Both the position numbers and the translations under genes were made by a program. From positions 25,684,347 through 25,748,346 of the forward strand of contig OX344753.2 in assembly GCA_947034885.2 (NCBI GenBank): a stretch of 64,000 nt of DNA. The letters run 5' to 3'. This document shows, piece by piece, positions 1-10,860 of the stretch. The notes beneath the pieces were generated by a model. It saw only the letters and a list, made by a program, of their open reading frames with translations, had not been told where the DNA came from and ran no database searches. Each line of letters opens with the position of its first letter. Position 1 is the first letter of the stretch. This DNA is from Thuidium tamariscinum (lineage: Eukaryota > Streptophyta > Bryopsida > Hypnales > Thuidiaceae).

Positions 1-1870
1 TTTTTTTGATACTAGATATTCTAATATTGTTTCTTCCATATATTGAATTTGAAGATGTACAAAGAAAGACAATCATGTCGGTTTTACGCAGGTTGCGATT
101 TGCGGTGTACTGTACATACACCCACTTTTAAGTAAGTTATTGTAAGGACTTCTACACCAAACAGTGATGGTCTAATTTACACCAAATGTCAAGCGGCCCT
201 CCGTCTCCAACATGGCCTCAATGTTGTTTCTTCCCATTTATGCATATGGGTGTGTCAGAGAGAGCCTTCAATGGTGGTGTCGTTAGGTTGCGTCCAATTT
301 GTTCTTGTCAGCATGTACTCAGTCTGGCACCCAAAACTTGCTCCTCAGACATTCATGAATAATTTGCCTTTTTCTTTCTCTCCCTCAAGCAAAAACAAAA
401 ACAAGAATAAAGCTTGAGTTGAGTGCTCCTCCTCATGCCCTACCCACAATTACGTTCTTGTGAAGAATCAAGTGACAGCAATCCCTAAACCCTAGAATTA
501 CTCCCAAAATCGTGCTGATAACCCAACCACACCCACCAAGTTAGTGTCATAACCGAACTTGCACAAACTCCCATGATGCCGAGATCAGTCATAGCTCTCC
601 AGGCTCCTCTTAACCTGTAAGAAAAAACTTGGTACCAACTTAAGTTAGTACTGTCGTTTTGCAGCTAGCAAGTCTACTTAATTATTGTGTGAAAGCTGCA
701 CATAGATAGAAAGCTCCAGTGGCCGTAAATGCACTCATATATTTGTAAACGTACATGAATCATTGAATCGTTTTCAAGAACCGACCTTAGTTGCTTCCGT
801 CCCTGGCTGTATAAATTTGACACCATCAAATGATTCTTGAATCAGGACACACACTCACTTAGTTACGTTGCAATTACAGGAAATGAAAATCAGGGAAATT
901 TTAATCCAAAGTGCGTGCTAAGTTCTGGAACAAATGATCGGGTGCAATCATGTGCAGCGGAACTTAAGTTTGATGATCAATCTCATTGACTCCAATGTGT
1001 AGAAACAGGCCAGGATTGCACGCATTTATAAGTTACACCATGATCGATCGATCTCTCATGATATACTCTGTAATTGAGCCCTCATCCGTAGGTTCTATCC
1101 TGAGAATGGACTGTAGAATACATCCTGGCCCAAGCTCAATAATACAAAGCATTCATGAAGCTTCTCACCAGGGATTCGAAATGCAAGGAACGCGGTTGGG
1201 GTGAAATCTCTAATTTTCTGCCAGGATGGTGGTGTGTGTTACTCTTTCTATTACAAAGAATCTTCTTCGTTTTCATTCTGTTAAAAACCCAATAAAATTG
1301 GAGGAAATTTTCGGTTATAAAAAGCGAGGGATCTTTAAGGGTGGTTGTGTCAAGGACTAGCTGATACTGCCTTGTCAAACTCAAGCTTGCTCTCTGAAAG
1401 TGAGCAAAGTTCTCACCTCAAATTGCATTCATGTCTCCTACCTACCGAAGTATCGAAGGAAATATTTAAAGCATATTCTATTCCACACAAAAGTAAGCCA
1501 CCCCAAACTTGTGAACTCGCTTTTATTTTACTTTAAGGAGCAATTCCAGAATTTGCGGTGAAAAAAAACTAAACCTGCCCATGGCAACTAAAACTTGATC
1601 TCACCAACTGACGAAAAGACACAGTCCTCCAATCTAGCTATAGAACAAGTTCCCGCCGACAAATCCAGTAAATGGGAAGATTCAGGAGGTGAGCGCGCGC
1701 GCGAGAGAGTTTGCCCACGTACTTGCAGACCACTGCAGCCTCGCCTAGTCTGTTGGTGGCTGCAGCTCGACCTGGGTAAACGAGAAATCCCTGAACTCGA
1801 TCTTTCCATTTTTATTATTGCCAGCGGCTACCTGATTGAGGCTGCTATTGCAACAACAACTGCAGGACGA
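1..1870. other. Left-edge intergenic DNA without a recognisable gene
   Basis: Mixed-composition DNA with only short open frames (the longest about 110 codons near 1595-1936), none with a recognisable domain. A run of alternating purine-pyrimidine (gcgcgcgcgagagag) lies near 1692-1708. A short reading frame at 573-618 is followed by a GT-type donor and could be a first exon, but no partner exon is seen. The right part probably serves as the upstream region of the pectate lyase gene. Confidence 0.5.
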
Positions 1871-1874
1871 CTTG

Positions 1875-1882
1875 TTTATAAG
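1875..1882 (+). promoter_or_regulatory. Probable TATA box of the pectate lyase gene
   Basis: The motif TTTATAAG lies about 250 bases before the pectate lyase start codon and is followed by a pyrimidine-rich stretch (cttctccttcttacag) where transcription could begin. This is inferred from motif and spacing only; other TATA-like motifs occur in this AT-rich DNA. Confidence 0.4.
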
Positions 1883-2126
1883 ACGCCTGCGGCTTCTCCT
1901 TCTTACAGCAGTGTCCTCTGCTCTTCCTCACCGTGACCGGATCTCCTGCAACTCTGTACGTCCGATCCGAGGGATCGACCTTCGTTGGTTGTAATACTCA
2001 GCTGATCAATCGATCAAATTGATCGAGAGCCATCATCGATCGAAACAAGTTGTCAGGAGGAGGAGACTATCTCGTGTGCACTGATCGATCGAGAGTGGAC
2101 TGTGCGTGCGCGCGGAGCTTGTGGCA

Positions 2127-5100
2127 ATGGCGAGGTCGATGGGGATGCAGCTGCAGCTGCTGGTCGCAGTTCTGCTGCTGTCGGAGTTTCACTCTAGTTG
2201 GGCTGGGAGGACGACGGCGACTTTGAGCTCCAATGTGAAGGAGGCGCAGCTGCCTGGTGCGTATCATGATGTGGAAGAAGCTGTGGACACGGAGATGTTA
2301 AGGTATATAGTGTTTTTCCTTCTCAGTACTTCAATTCCAAGTGCATGTGTAGATTGTTCTAAGTGGTTTTGCAATAAATCGAATGTGTGCGACATAGAAT
2401 TTGCTAGAAAAAGGCTCCCGTCTGGAGAGTTTGGGAAACTATTACAGTAGATAACATGGCAGATTTCAGTGAAGTCGGTGCAGTTTCATTGCATAATGAA
2501 ACCTCTGAATTCTGAAACGTACCTCAGATCTGTAGGTGTGGCAGTCCGGGCATGTATTGTATTCGAGCTTCGGGTATATGAATGAAAGTCGTAGGTTATT
2601 TTCTCAGCGCAGGACACTTGAACGTCAAAGTTTTGGCACTGCGAGAAACGCCACTTTCACGAATGTGATCAAACTGCAAGATACTGTAGGCATTTTTGAA
2701 ACAATCCTTACGTTCGTTGAAATGGCAGATTTCAGGCAGTGAATTGGTGCAGTTTCGTTGCTTGACTGAAAACTTGAGCTGGAACCTTAAGATTTACATT
2801 CGAGTCTTCGTTTTTAAGAGGCTCGGCTGCTTGGAAGTCCTCGTTGTCAGAGTTCTCCACACAAATTTGACCATAGTTGCAAAGCATCTGATGTGAGGAA
2901 CCATAGAATTCGACCAGTCTTCGTTTTTAAGAGGCTTCGCTACTTGGAGGTCCTAGAACTTGGCAGAGTTCTGCACACAAATTTGACCTTATATAGTTGC
3001 AGAACACCCGATGTGAGGAACCATAGGTTTCCACCAGTCTTATTAGTTTGCAGAGCTTTGGACGCAAGTTTGGCCATTGTTGCTTGCAAATTAAAGCCTG
3101 ATCTGACAGAAAGCATGTTTGCTGTTTCTTGAAGCTCCGAGAATTCCACCCGCCGAGCTCTTGGCGGCTGCGGCACCGGCAACCCCGTGGACGACTGCTG
3201 GCGCTGCAACCAACACTGGTACGAAGACCGCCAATCCCTCTCCAACTGCGCCCTCGGCTTCGGCAAAAACGCCATCGGCGGCCGCAACGGCGACATCTAC
3301 GTCGTCACCGATGACAGCGACGACGACGTGGTCAACCCCAAGGAGGGTACTCTCCGCTACGCAGTCGTCCGAACGGAGCCTCTCTGGATCGTCTTCAGCC
3401 GCAACATGAACATCCAGCTCAAGGAGGAGCTCATCATGAACAGCTACAAGACACTCGACGGACGGGGCCACAACGTACACATCTCTGGAGGGGCGGGTCT
3501 CACGCTCCAATTCATTAGCAATGTGATCATTCATAACTTGCATATTCACGATTGTAAAGTCACGGGACCGGCGGATGTGAGAAGCTCGCCGACCCATTTC
3601 GGGAGTAGGGGGAAGAGTGATGGGGATGCCATTAATATCTTTGGGTCGCATGATATTTGGGTGGATCATTGCTACTTCAGCAATTGCGCGGATGGGCTGG
3701 TGGATGTGATTCAAGGGTCTACGGATGTGACGATTTCCAACAATTACTTCGAGAATCACGATAAGGTGAGTTCGGGGGATTTCGGTGAACTCGAGCAATT
3801 GTCGAGATCGAGTTTCGAGCTTTGGTGCCCGCAATGGTAGTCCTCGTTTAGGGTTTGTCAATTGGAACAATTGGTTGGGGTCGGGTTCCCTGTTTTGTTT
3901 TCCTTGATGTTTTCTGTTGAGTCTTTTCTGATTGTCCGTGGTTCTAGTGCAAAATTGTGCGGGAAATTTTTGATACTTAAATGCAAGCAAGAGAAATGAG
4001 GATGTACTCGCCAGTGGTTGTTGGAGTTTCGAGGTTTCTTGGTTTTGACTGTTGTGCCGTTTTGGGTCGGTCTGTGCAGGTGATGTTGCTTGGTGCGCAC
4101 CCTAAGGATTCCATTGACAAGAACATGCGTGTTACTATCGCCTTCAATCACTTCGGACAGAACCTTATTGAGCGCATGCCAAGGTGATTTTCATGGCCGG
4201 CCTTGGTTTTGTTAATCATAACAGAAGTTGTTCATTTCTAGGAAAGTCTTTGCTTTCATAGCATTTCATATATCTAGTCCTTCTAATGCACACCCAGAAA
4301 ATTGGTTGATTCTCTAGTATCGATTTATCACAAGCTTAGAAGTAGCCGAATCTAGGCTTGTTTCTTTCACAGTTCGATGTTACGGTTTTAACTAAAGAAT
4401 GTTATGTTCTATTGTTTACTTGTTTGCCCAAAGATGTTTAATTACACCATTGCCTTGGGAATGAGTTTAGCCCCAAATTTTCAATGAAGTTTTCAAATCT
4501 GAGCTATGCAAGGGCTTGGTTATCAACAATCGTGATTCTTGTTGCTGCAGGTGCCGACAAGGAACGTTCCACATTGTCAACAACAACTACGAAGGGTGGG
4601 GCATGTATGCCATTGGAGGGAGTGAAAGTCCTATCATCAACAGCGAAGGAAACTATTTCGTGGCTCCGGACGCCAGATTCAAAAAGGAGGTAAGAAAATT
4701 TCGAACACTACCACAACCGTCTTTAAAATATCATAGATTTCAACTACCAGCGTGCTCCTTTCAATTTTGGAGTTATCGTGCATCGAAGGCTGATTTGAAT
4801 GATCTTTTCGTCACTTCAGTGGAGATAGTAGTCAGGCATGCAACCTTCAGCAGTGCAATTTCTGCAGAATTGGCAGTCGCTTGAAATTGGAGCAACCCAA
4901 TTCCCAAATTCAGAAGCTCCTCACCAATTCTTGAATAAGAGTCCAAAAACTTGAATCGAAGTGCGTTGAATACAATTTCGTCTCGTCTTTCAAGGAAAAT
5001 CGACTGCAAAAAGCGTGGAGGTGTGCAACCTCTCTGAAAATCCTTCCTCTTGTGCAGGTCACAAAGCGCATCGACGACGGAGGCAACAGTAACGAAGACA

Positions 5101-5270
5101 ACTGGAATTGGAGATCGTCCGGCGACATGTTCTTGAACGGAGCCTTCTTCACCAAATCCGGAGCATCCTCTGCCAACACGCAATTCTACGCGAAGGCCAC
5201 CAGTTTCAGCGCTCGCCCGGCCGCCATGGTGCAATCCATGACCAATGACGCAGGCCCCCTGGCGTTGTGA
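2127..5270 (+). CDS. Secreted pectate lyase (PL1 family), 5 exons, 420 aa
   Basis: Exons 2127-2302, 3135-3765, 4080-4183, 4551-4689 and 5058-5270 join in frame at GT-AG sites. The protein cleaves de-esterified homogalacturonan in the cell wall by beta-elimination. Residues 1-27 form a signal peptide with a Leu/Val core ending in HSSWAG. The start chosen is the first ATG, at 2127; upstream in-frame codons give only GTG. Family hallmarks follow in order: [14 protein letters not shown] at the mature N terminus, [41 protein letters not shown] (calcium-binding Asp residues), [19 protein letters not shown] with the catalytic R-x-P-x-x-R, and [10 protein letters not shown]. The length matches plant pectate lyases, and no break is seen. 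Intron 1 (about 830 bases) holds two repeats described separately. The family assignment is secure; the tissue role is unknown. Confidence 0.95.
2458..2735. repeat. Diverged dispersed repeat in pectate lyase intron 1, also at 38.7 kb
   Basis: This stretch shares an ordered series of words with 38705-38895: 'agatttca.tgaa', 'cagatTcattgc', 'acctcagatct', 'cacttgaacgtca' and 'cgaatgtga'. A shortened second copy of its first part recurs at about 2717-2750. It looks like an old non-coding interspersed repeat. I see no ends, tail or promoter that would assign it to a class. Confidence 0.5.
2805..3037 (+). repeat. Tandem duplication in pectate lyase intron 1
   Basis: Two units, 2805-2917 (113 bp) and 2918-3037 (120 bp), share tcttcgtttttaagaggct at their starts, 'cacacaaatttgacc' in the middle and 'gatgtgaggaaccatag' near their ends. 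A decayed third partial unit follows from 3038 up to the exon 2 acceptor. Confidence 0.85.
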
Positions 5271-5763
5271 TTACTAGCCAACAAACGGCGCAATGCCATT
5301 CTGCGCGATAGCTGATTTCCCCTGGCGATGAATACTGTATGCATGATCCTCGATCTTAATTAGGGAAGAATCAATAACATTCTCTGAATTGGATAGATTG
5401 ATTAGTGGAGCTCGATCCATCTGGTTGCAGCATATAAGTGTGTACTTGTGAATTGAAGCAACCCGTCGTGTTTGTGATTGAGCGCTGGCCTTCCATGGTC
5501 GGCCTTGCTTGTGAACACAAGGTAGTGTTGCGGTTGATTTGAATGTGTCCATAATGGATGCTGGTACCGTATCAGCCTTTGAAAACACTCTTTCGGAAGA
5601 ATGGGTGCAGAATGTTTAGAATGCTGCACACACGCTCTTGGAATGAGAGGCTGTGTGAAGCTTGTGCTTGTATCCTCGTACCAACTGAAATGTAATTTGG
5701 AGAAAGAGGTTGTAACCATAGCTCGCGTGTGCAAGGGATTTTCCCGTTGGACATTCAAGTGAT

Positions 5764-5942
5764 ACTTTTTTGATTGGCTTCTGGATTGAAGTCTGGATAG
5801 AGATCCGTGTGAGTCATAGAGGCTGCCTCTCAAAGGAGACTTCAAGGGTAGCACAATTTAGAGCACTATCTCTATTAAGCGTTCACCTTTCTGATAGGCT
5901 TCTAGATGCAAGTCTATATGTCATAGAGTTTGCCTCTGAATA
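5764..5942 (+). repeat. Imperfect direct repeat downstream of pectate lyase
   Basis: The sequence around 5764-5831 (ttggcttctggattgaagtc then gtcatagaggctgcctct) is partly repeated at about 5888-5940 (aggcttctagatgcaagtct then gtcatagagtttgcctct). The two copies lie about 125 bases apart. Confidence 0.6.
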
Positions 5943-6763
5943 GCTAGAATCTTTAATGTTTTGTGGCTTACTCAGTAGAAATACCCCAAGAGACCCCTGG
6001 CTCCTTCACATTGAACTAATGGTCAAAGTTCTTTTGTACTTGTGGTACTATTTGTTATTCCGGCTGTTATAAAGAAACCCCACTCACAAGAGCTTTACAA
6101 TGGGAATTTATGTAAATGTCAATTCTTCAGCTTTCAAGAAACTTCGATTTCACTCCGAACATCACATTCTTTAGAGCCCTTGTTGCACCCAAAATTCCAA
6201 ATCCTTCTTCCTCAAGTTTGCAGTTCTAAATTGCAATTAAAGAACCAATACGAGTTGTGTGGGAGTCCATGAAATGCTTACTTCTATTCAAGTTTCTGAA
6301 GAAAGTTGCCTCGAGCTCTAATCATGTGCCCGTCATGCGATCGATACTGATTCCTCTTTCAAAGTAAAAGCTTCCCACTTAAGTACGTTACTGTAAGCGC
6401 GTCAGGAATGCCCAGCCAGGAGCAATTCAATCGTGAAAATGACTTCCAGACCTGAGTTGAATTGAAGTGTCTGATCGAGATGGAGTCCACTTTATCTCCG
6501 GGCATGACGTGACTGACACGGTCTTTAGGAATCGAATGGCTATGCTCCTCATGACGCACACTGTCTGTGAAGTTCGTAGCCTTCACAGCGCCCACGTTGT
6601 GGAACCGCAGCTGTGGTAAAGAAGCGTTGCTACCACCAAACTCGCCACCGACCCACATGCTCCCAGACGCTCTGTCTTTCTCGCCACATTGATGTTTCCA
6701 TCCTTTATCAACAGCGCCGTTGAAAGCAATATATGGTGATAGCACGTCTGCCACTCTACTGTA

Positions 6764-6786
6764 GGGGAGGGGAGGGGAGGGGAGGG
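6764..6786 (+). repeat. GGGGA tandem tract, potential G-quadruplex
   Basis: Four GGGGA units followed by GGG make five G-runs in 23 bases with one-base loops, the classic pattern for a very compact G-quadruplex. No gene lies next to it. Confidence 0.8.
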
Positions 6787-7009
6787 TAACTTCGCTTTAT
6801 GCAGGCGTCCTTGCAGTGCATTGTTGCGTGGATGTGGCACATTTGTGAGAGAATCATAGCGGTGCTCTTTTGATGAGGATCGGATGAGCAACTCCCGTTC
6901 TGTGCGCTTGTACTCTACTGCACTTGCAGGGCATGGAAGTCGTATGCAAGCCTTATGGAAGTCTAAGCTTCACTGGTTGGAGTTAAATTTTTTCTCTCTT
7001 CCTCACTAC

Positions 7010-7228
7010 GGGAGAGGCACCCAATGGCGCACCTGCACCCAATGCCGTCCATTTCTAAGTCAGTCCTTCATTCTAGAACAAAAATGTAGCAGGATTGTAG
7101 ACTGCTTATTGTTTTAGGTCAAAAGAAATAAGCCATGTACTGCCTACCTACATTTATAGCTTGAAATGATTGTGTGCTGTAGAAACAGACAGCATTGGGT
7201 ACAAGTGCGCCGTTGGGTGCCCTCTCCC
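7010..7228. repeat. Foldback element with about 70-bp arms
   Basis: The left arm 7010-7079 and right arm 7158-7228 are reverse complements with scattered mismatches. The outer words are gggagaggcacccaatggcg on the left and the complement of gcgccgttgggtgccctctc on the right. The spacer is about 78 bases. It resembles a small MITE or a hairpin-forming transcript, and no TSD was identified. Confidence 0.7.
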
Positions 7229-7642
7229 TTAGGGGTTTTTTGGGGGGCCAGTGTCCCCCTACTGGCCTTCCTGTACAAGCCAGTTTTGGAAGAGATGACT
7301 GCTAAGAGAGTCTGGCCTAATCCCGTCTGCAACCCATTTCCGTCACTCTATATTTGGCCACATTACCACTAGTGATCTCAGAACAGATTTAGGGTTTTTA
7401 GCCAACTGTTCATTTTTGGAAGATTTTTAAAAATGTATACAAAGGGCATGAAAAAATTAAGTAGAAAATGAGCGAAATTTAGCCAGTTTTGGGATCTCTA
7501 ATTACCACCCATTCCACTATCCAAATCTGTCCAAAAATGAGCCAATTCTATTTGGAAATCTGACAAAATCAATGCATTTATGTCATTTAGGATAATGCGG
7601 CAATATCTGATTGGTGAATACCTAGATGCTTATAGGAACATA

Positions 7643-8100
7643 AGAAGGTGGTTATGGGTTGTTGTTAGGGTGTTCATGATCCTAGTCATGGGCACTTTTG
7701 TAATTTAGGGCTGAACACTTCAAAAATTCACAGAAATTACAATTTTGATCAGAGAATTATAATTCCACTTGGGTTGGATTTGTGAAACATGTGCACACCT
7801 TTGAAAAATATGTGTCCATCTTGGAATCAGACCCAAGATAGTTAGATTGTAAATCAAGTAGGAATCAATGAGTGGAAAAGTAGTTCTTGAATGATTGGAA
7901 TTGGATTACTCTAGATGTTGGTCAATGATCAAACCCAACTTTTGCCTTTCAAAATTTATAGTAGTTTCAATTCAAGAGATAAAATTATAAATTTTTTTGC
8001 AATCCCCATCATTTTTGTTAATACACTTGTGAAAATATTTTCTATGCCTTACACTACCCTAGATCATGTTTAGATGTACTTATTTTATTGGTTATGGATC
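7643..8100 (-). mobile_element. Old copy of MITE family G
   Basis: Its sequence matches the reverse complement of the better copy at 25571-25969, for example 'aaattcatagtaatttcaattca' versus 'aaatttatagtagtttcaattc' near 7957, then 'gcaatccccat' and 'cactaccctagatcatg'. The left end 'aaggtggttatgggttg' corresponds to the family terminus. It is non-coding. Confidence 0.6.
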
Positions 8101-8545
8101 CCTCTAATATAGTGGATATAGGCTAGGAAATGCCCTTATATTGTTTTTTAATAAATGAAATTTAAGCCACAATCAATGTTTTAGGTATGAGTAATGGAGT
8201 GAGTTGTGATCTCACTAGAAACTTCTAACTTTTTTATGTAAATTCACTGTACTAGGAGGTAACATTTTTAGGCCTTCTTTGTTAAGAAATACTATGACTG
8301 CTTTAGGGAAGTAAGATGACTATTATCAATACAATCTTTGTTGGTTTTGGGTAGTAGTTAGAAACTTTTGGGGGCAATTTACTTCAAAATTTTATAGCAA
8401 ATTTATACTTTATTAAAAAAACAACATAATTTCAATTGCTCTTGCAATTTCTCACACATGTCTTAATGTAGGAAACTAATTTTAAACTTTAACAATGGCA
8501 TGAGGGCAAATTTCAAATTTTAACCATAATGAGTTGTTTAAACCC
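8101..8545 (+). mobile_element. Old copy of MITE family F
   Basis: Collinear with 36361-36815: shared words include 'aataaatga.att', 'gccacaa.caatgt', 'taatggagtga', 'gtaa.ttcactgt', 'aatggcatgagg' and 'caaa'. It adjoins the family G copy directly on its left. It is non-coding, and its ends are eroded. Confidence 0.55.
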
Positions 8546-9808
8546 CTAATTGCCTAGTGGACCATATATGGTTGATCTAAAATTTCAAGCCCATTTCTAT
8601 GCGGGCAGTTAAATTCTTTTTTATTGTTTAAAATTTTTTTGGGTAGATTTGAAGGTTAACTATTGAAAACTTTCATTTTTCATTGGAAAAAGGGTATATT
8701 TGATTATTGAGAGCTCTTCAAAGGCATATATATGTTTTAAGTGGAGTGTAAAGCTTACCAACTTTACTTCATTTTCAAGCTTTATGCAAATCTTGGCAAT
8801 TTCACTTCAATCATTTGACATCTAAGAAATTGTACCTATCCATTTGCTTTGAGAATGGTCCCAATGAAAAGTTTAAAGTCTTTTCGTGATTTTCACCATT
8901 GAAAATTTCAACATGTAAGTGTTGATTTGAAACTATTTGCAAATTCTACTTATAAAATAAAATTGCATTTTAATAATTGTAAGGTGGATTGTGTTATGAG
9001 TTTGATGTTCTTTTAATGTGAAATTAAGTTTTTTGGAAGTGCACTATAGTATACTAACACTCTTTGTAGTTGTTCATGTTACCTCCAATCCCAAAAAACT
9101 TTTAAATGCAAATTTCTAAAACATTGTCGGCAAAAATAGCATACTAAAACAAAAAATGTACATTTTTCTTGATATAATCTCACAACTCCTATGAAATTTT
9201 GTACTCAAAATTGGTGTGCATAAACAAGCTCTCTAAACATCTATATACTTAGATTTGGAAAAAAACAAACAATTTGCTTTATTGGGGATAACTACAAGTC
9301 AATGCTCTTTTTTCATAGTCAAAACACACTTGAAAAGGCTTGGACATTTAAGGGTTAACCTTACATCACAAACATGGATTCCTGATAGTCACAAAATGTA
9401 GATCTATATTAACCCCAAAGTGACATTCAATTTATGGGGTTCAAAAACATCATTGCTTTTGAAGCTTTATGGATCTAAATGTCTTCAAATTATACAAATT
9501 TCAACTGTACAATCTTGTAGTGTACATGTTGTAGATGACATGTACAAAATTTGAAGTCATTTGACCAAATAGATTACAAGATCGTAATGTTTTAGTGTTG
9601 AAAATGGATGCTGAAATTTTCCCAAAAACACATTTGGAGGTGAAATTTGATTTCTGAACTTACTCAAATGAAAAAAAAATTGACTACAAAATGATTCAAA
9701 ACTAGTATACAAATACATTCGTGAAAAAAATTTCATTCAATTGACTCATTGTGCCTACAAAACGGCTTTGAAATGTCAAAAACTAGCAAGAAAAATTGCA
9801 AGAGATAT
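8546..9808. other. AT-rich intergenic DNA
   Basis: No gene, RNA gene or clear repeat recognised; no long open frame on either strand. The last few hundred bases may be further decayed units of the tandem array that follows. Confidence 0.5.
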
Positions 9809-10250
9809 GAAATTTTAGCCACACAAACAAGACTAGTATGTGCAACATTTCCAAAAAGAATGATTGAAAATGGGCTCTGTATGAAGAAGAAAGAAGTCGC
9901 CAAAGTTCACTATACTCCAATAATGGCAGGATTTCAAACTTTGAATTGCTCCCAAACATTCAAAACAACTTGGATTGACATGAAATATTTACCACAATAA
10001 CTATACTTCAAGGGGAACAAAACTCAACAAATTTTTATTGAAAATGAGAAATGATGAAGGAGATACAAGGCCACAAAGTTGCAGCCCTAAAATGCAGTTT
10101 GGTGAACTTCAATTGGCTTCCAAAAAATCAATACATCTTGGATTCATCTGAAAATTTTACCACACAAACTAGAGGGGTGAACTCAACTTTCCCAACAAGT
10201 TTTATTGAATTTGGACCCTGGATGGAAAAGTTACAGCACTTTGAACTGGA
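9809..10250 (+). repeat. Degenerate tandem array, about 170-bp period
   Basis: Units begin at 9809 (gaaattttagccacacaaac), 9982 (gaaatatttaccacaataac) and 10150 (gaaaattttaccacacaaac), giving periods of 173 and 168 bases. Each unit repeats a 'cttggattgacat/ttggattcatct' end and an internal 'attgaaaatg/attgaatttgg' word. This is satellite-like spacing, but only about three units remain. It leaves a mostly open plus-strand frame (10051-10566) that I regard as chance. Confidence 0.65.
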
Positions 10251-10469
10251 CTTAAAACTATGTGAGGACACTTTCTGTCCTCTTAATTTTGTCACTTTGG
10301 GGTTAAAGTTAATTGTGAAGTGGGTAGCAATGCACCAAAGCGCTCCTATCAGAGTTTTGGTTCATAGCCTCTCCGCTTGGAAGAATTGGCATGCAGTATG
10401 CACATTTCCGATAGAAATCTCTGCATTTAGAACGACAAGGAGCAAATTGAGTGTGATTACAATTTGCAA

Positions 10470-10860
10470 ACGCGGACAGGACGAGGACTGTCAGCAGATC
10501 CCGGCCCAAACACAAATCTCTTGTATCCCAAGCCCAGTTCTTGGTTGCATCCTCCTCGCCAGGTGAGGGCGGAACACGCGGAGCTTGGGACTCTGGCCAT
10601 CCCGGAGTGGCGGAACTCGATCAAGAGCGAACTCAATGCAAACAGGCTTCAGGATGCCTTGCTAGCTTGGTGAGCACGAACCGCGTCCACAATGCGTATG
10701 CTTGACTGCCTTTTCTGCTCGTTGATTCGCGCGATGTAACCCAGGAAGCGATCGCCGGTGGTAGTCCAGCACGAACAGCTTCAGCTTCAGCTGCAACAGG
10801 TAGCGCCTGATCAAGGAATCTCACCGCGGGAGTCACTCAAGCTCTTGAATTCTGGACCAA
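10470..10860. pseudogene. GC-rich island, possible gene relic
   Basis: About 390 bases are clearly richer in G+C than either flank and carry protein-like frames on both strands. Minus strand: a piece reading RFLGYIARINEQKRQSS lies next to LLQLKLKLFVLDY in another frame. Plus strand: AIPEWRNSIKSELNANRL. No frame is long or recognisable. It may be a decayed host gene fragment or a captured exon. The word ggccatcccggagtgg (10598-10613) recurs exactly at 40314-40329. Confidence 0.3.

Larger units (their letters stand above)
5271..7009. other. Region downstream of pectate lyase
   Basis: No gene recognised. It includes the 3' UTR and poly(A) region of the pectate lyase, then unremarkable DNA with chance frames up to about 150 codons. 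Two short repeats inside it are listed separately. Confidence 0.5.

Noticed and set aside
573-618. Possible first exon (MMPRSVIALQAPLNL then a GT donor)
   Set aside because: No downstream exon in frame could be recognised before the pectate lyase gene; too short to support.
3091-3990. 299-codon open frame on the minus strand opposite the pectate lyase
   Set aside because: It lies antisense to exon 2 of a clear PL1 gene with strongly biased GC-rich codons, which commonly leaves the opposite strand open. The peptide shows no domain.
8536-8560. Word aacccctaattgcc resembling the family B terminus
   Set aside because: No TTAA immediately before it, no partner end, and it lies at the eroded edge of a family F copy.
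10051-10566. 171-codon plus-strand frame
   Set aside because: It runs across a degenerate tandem repeat and into the GC island, with no domain and no homologous look; probably chance.
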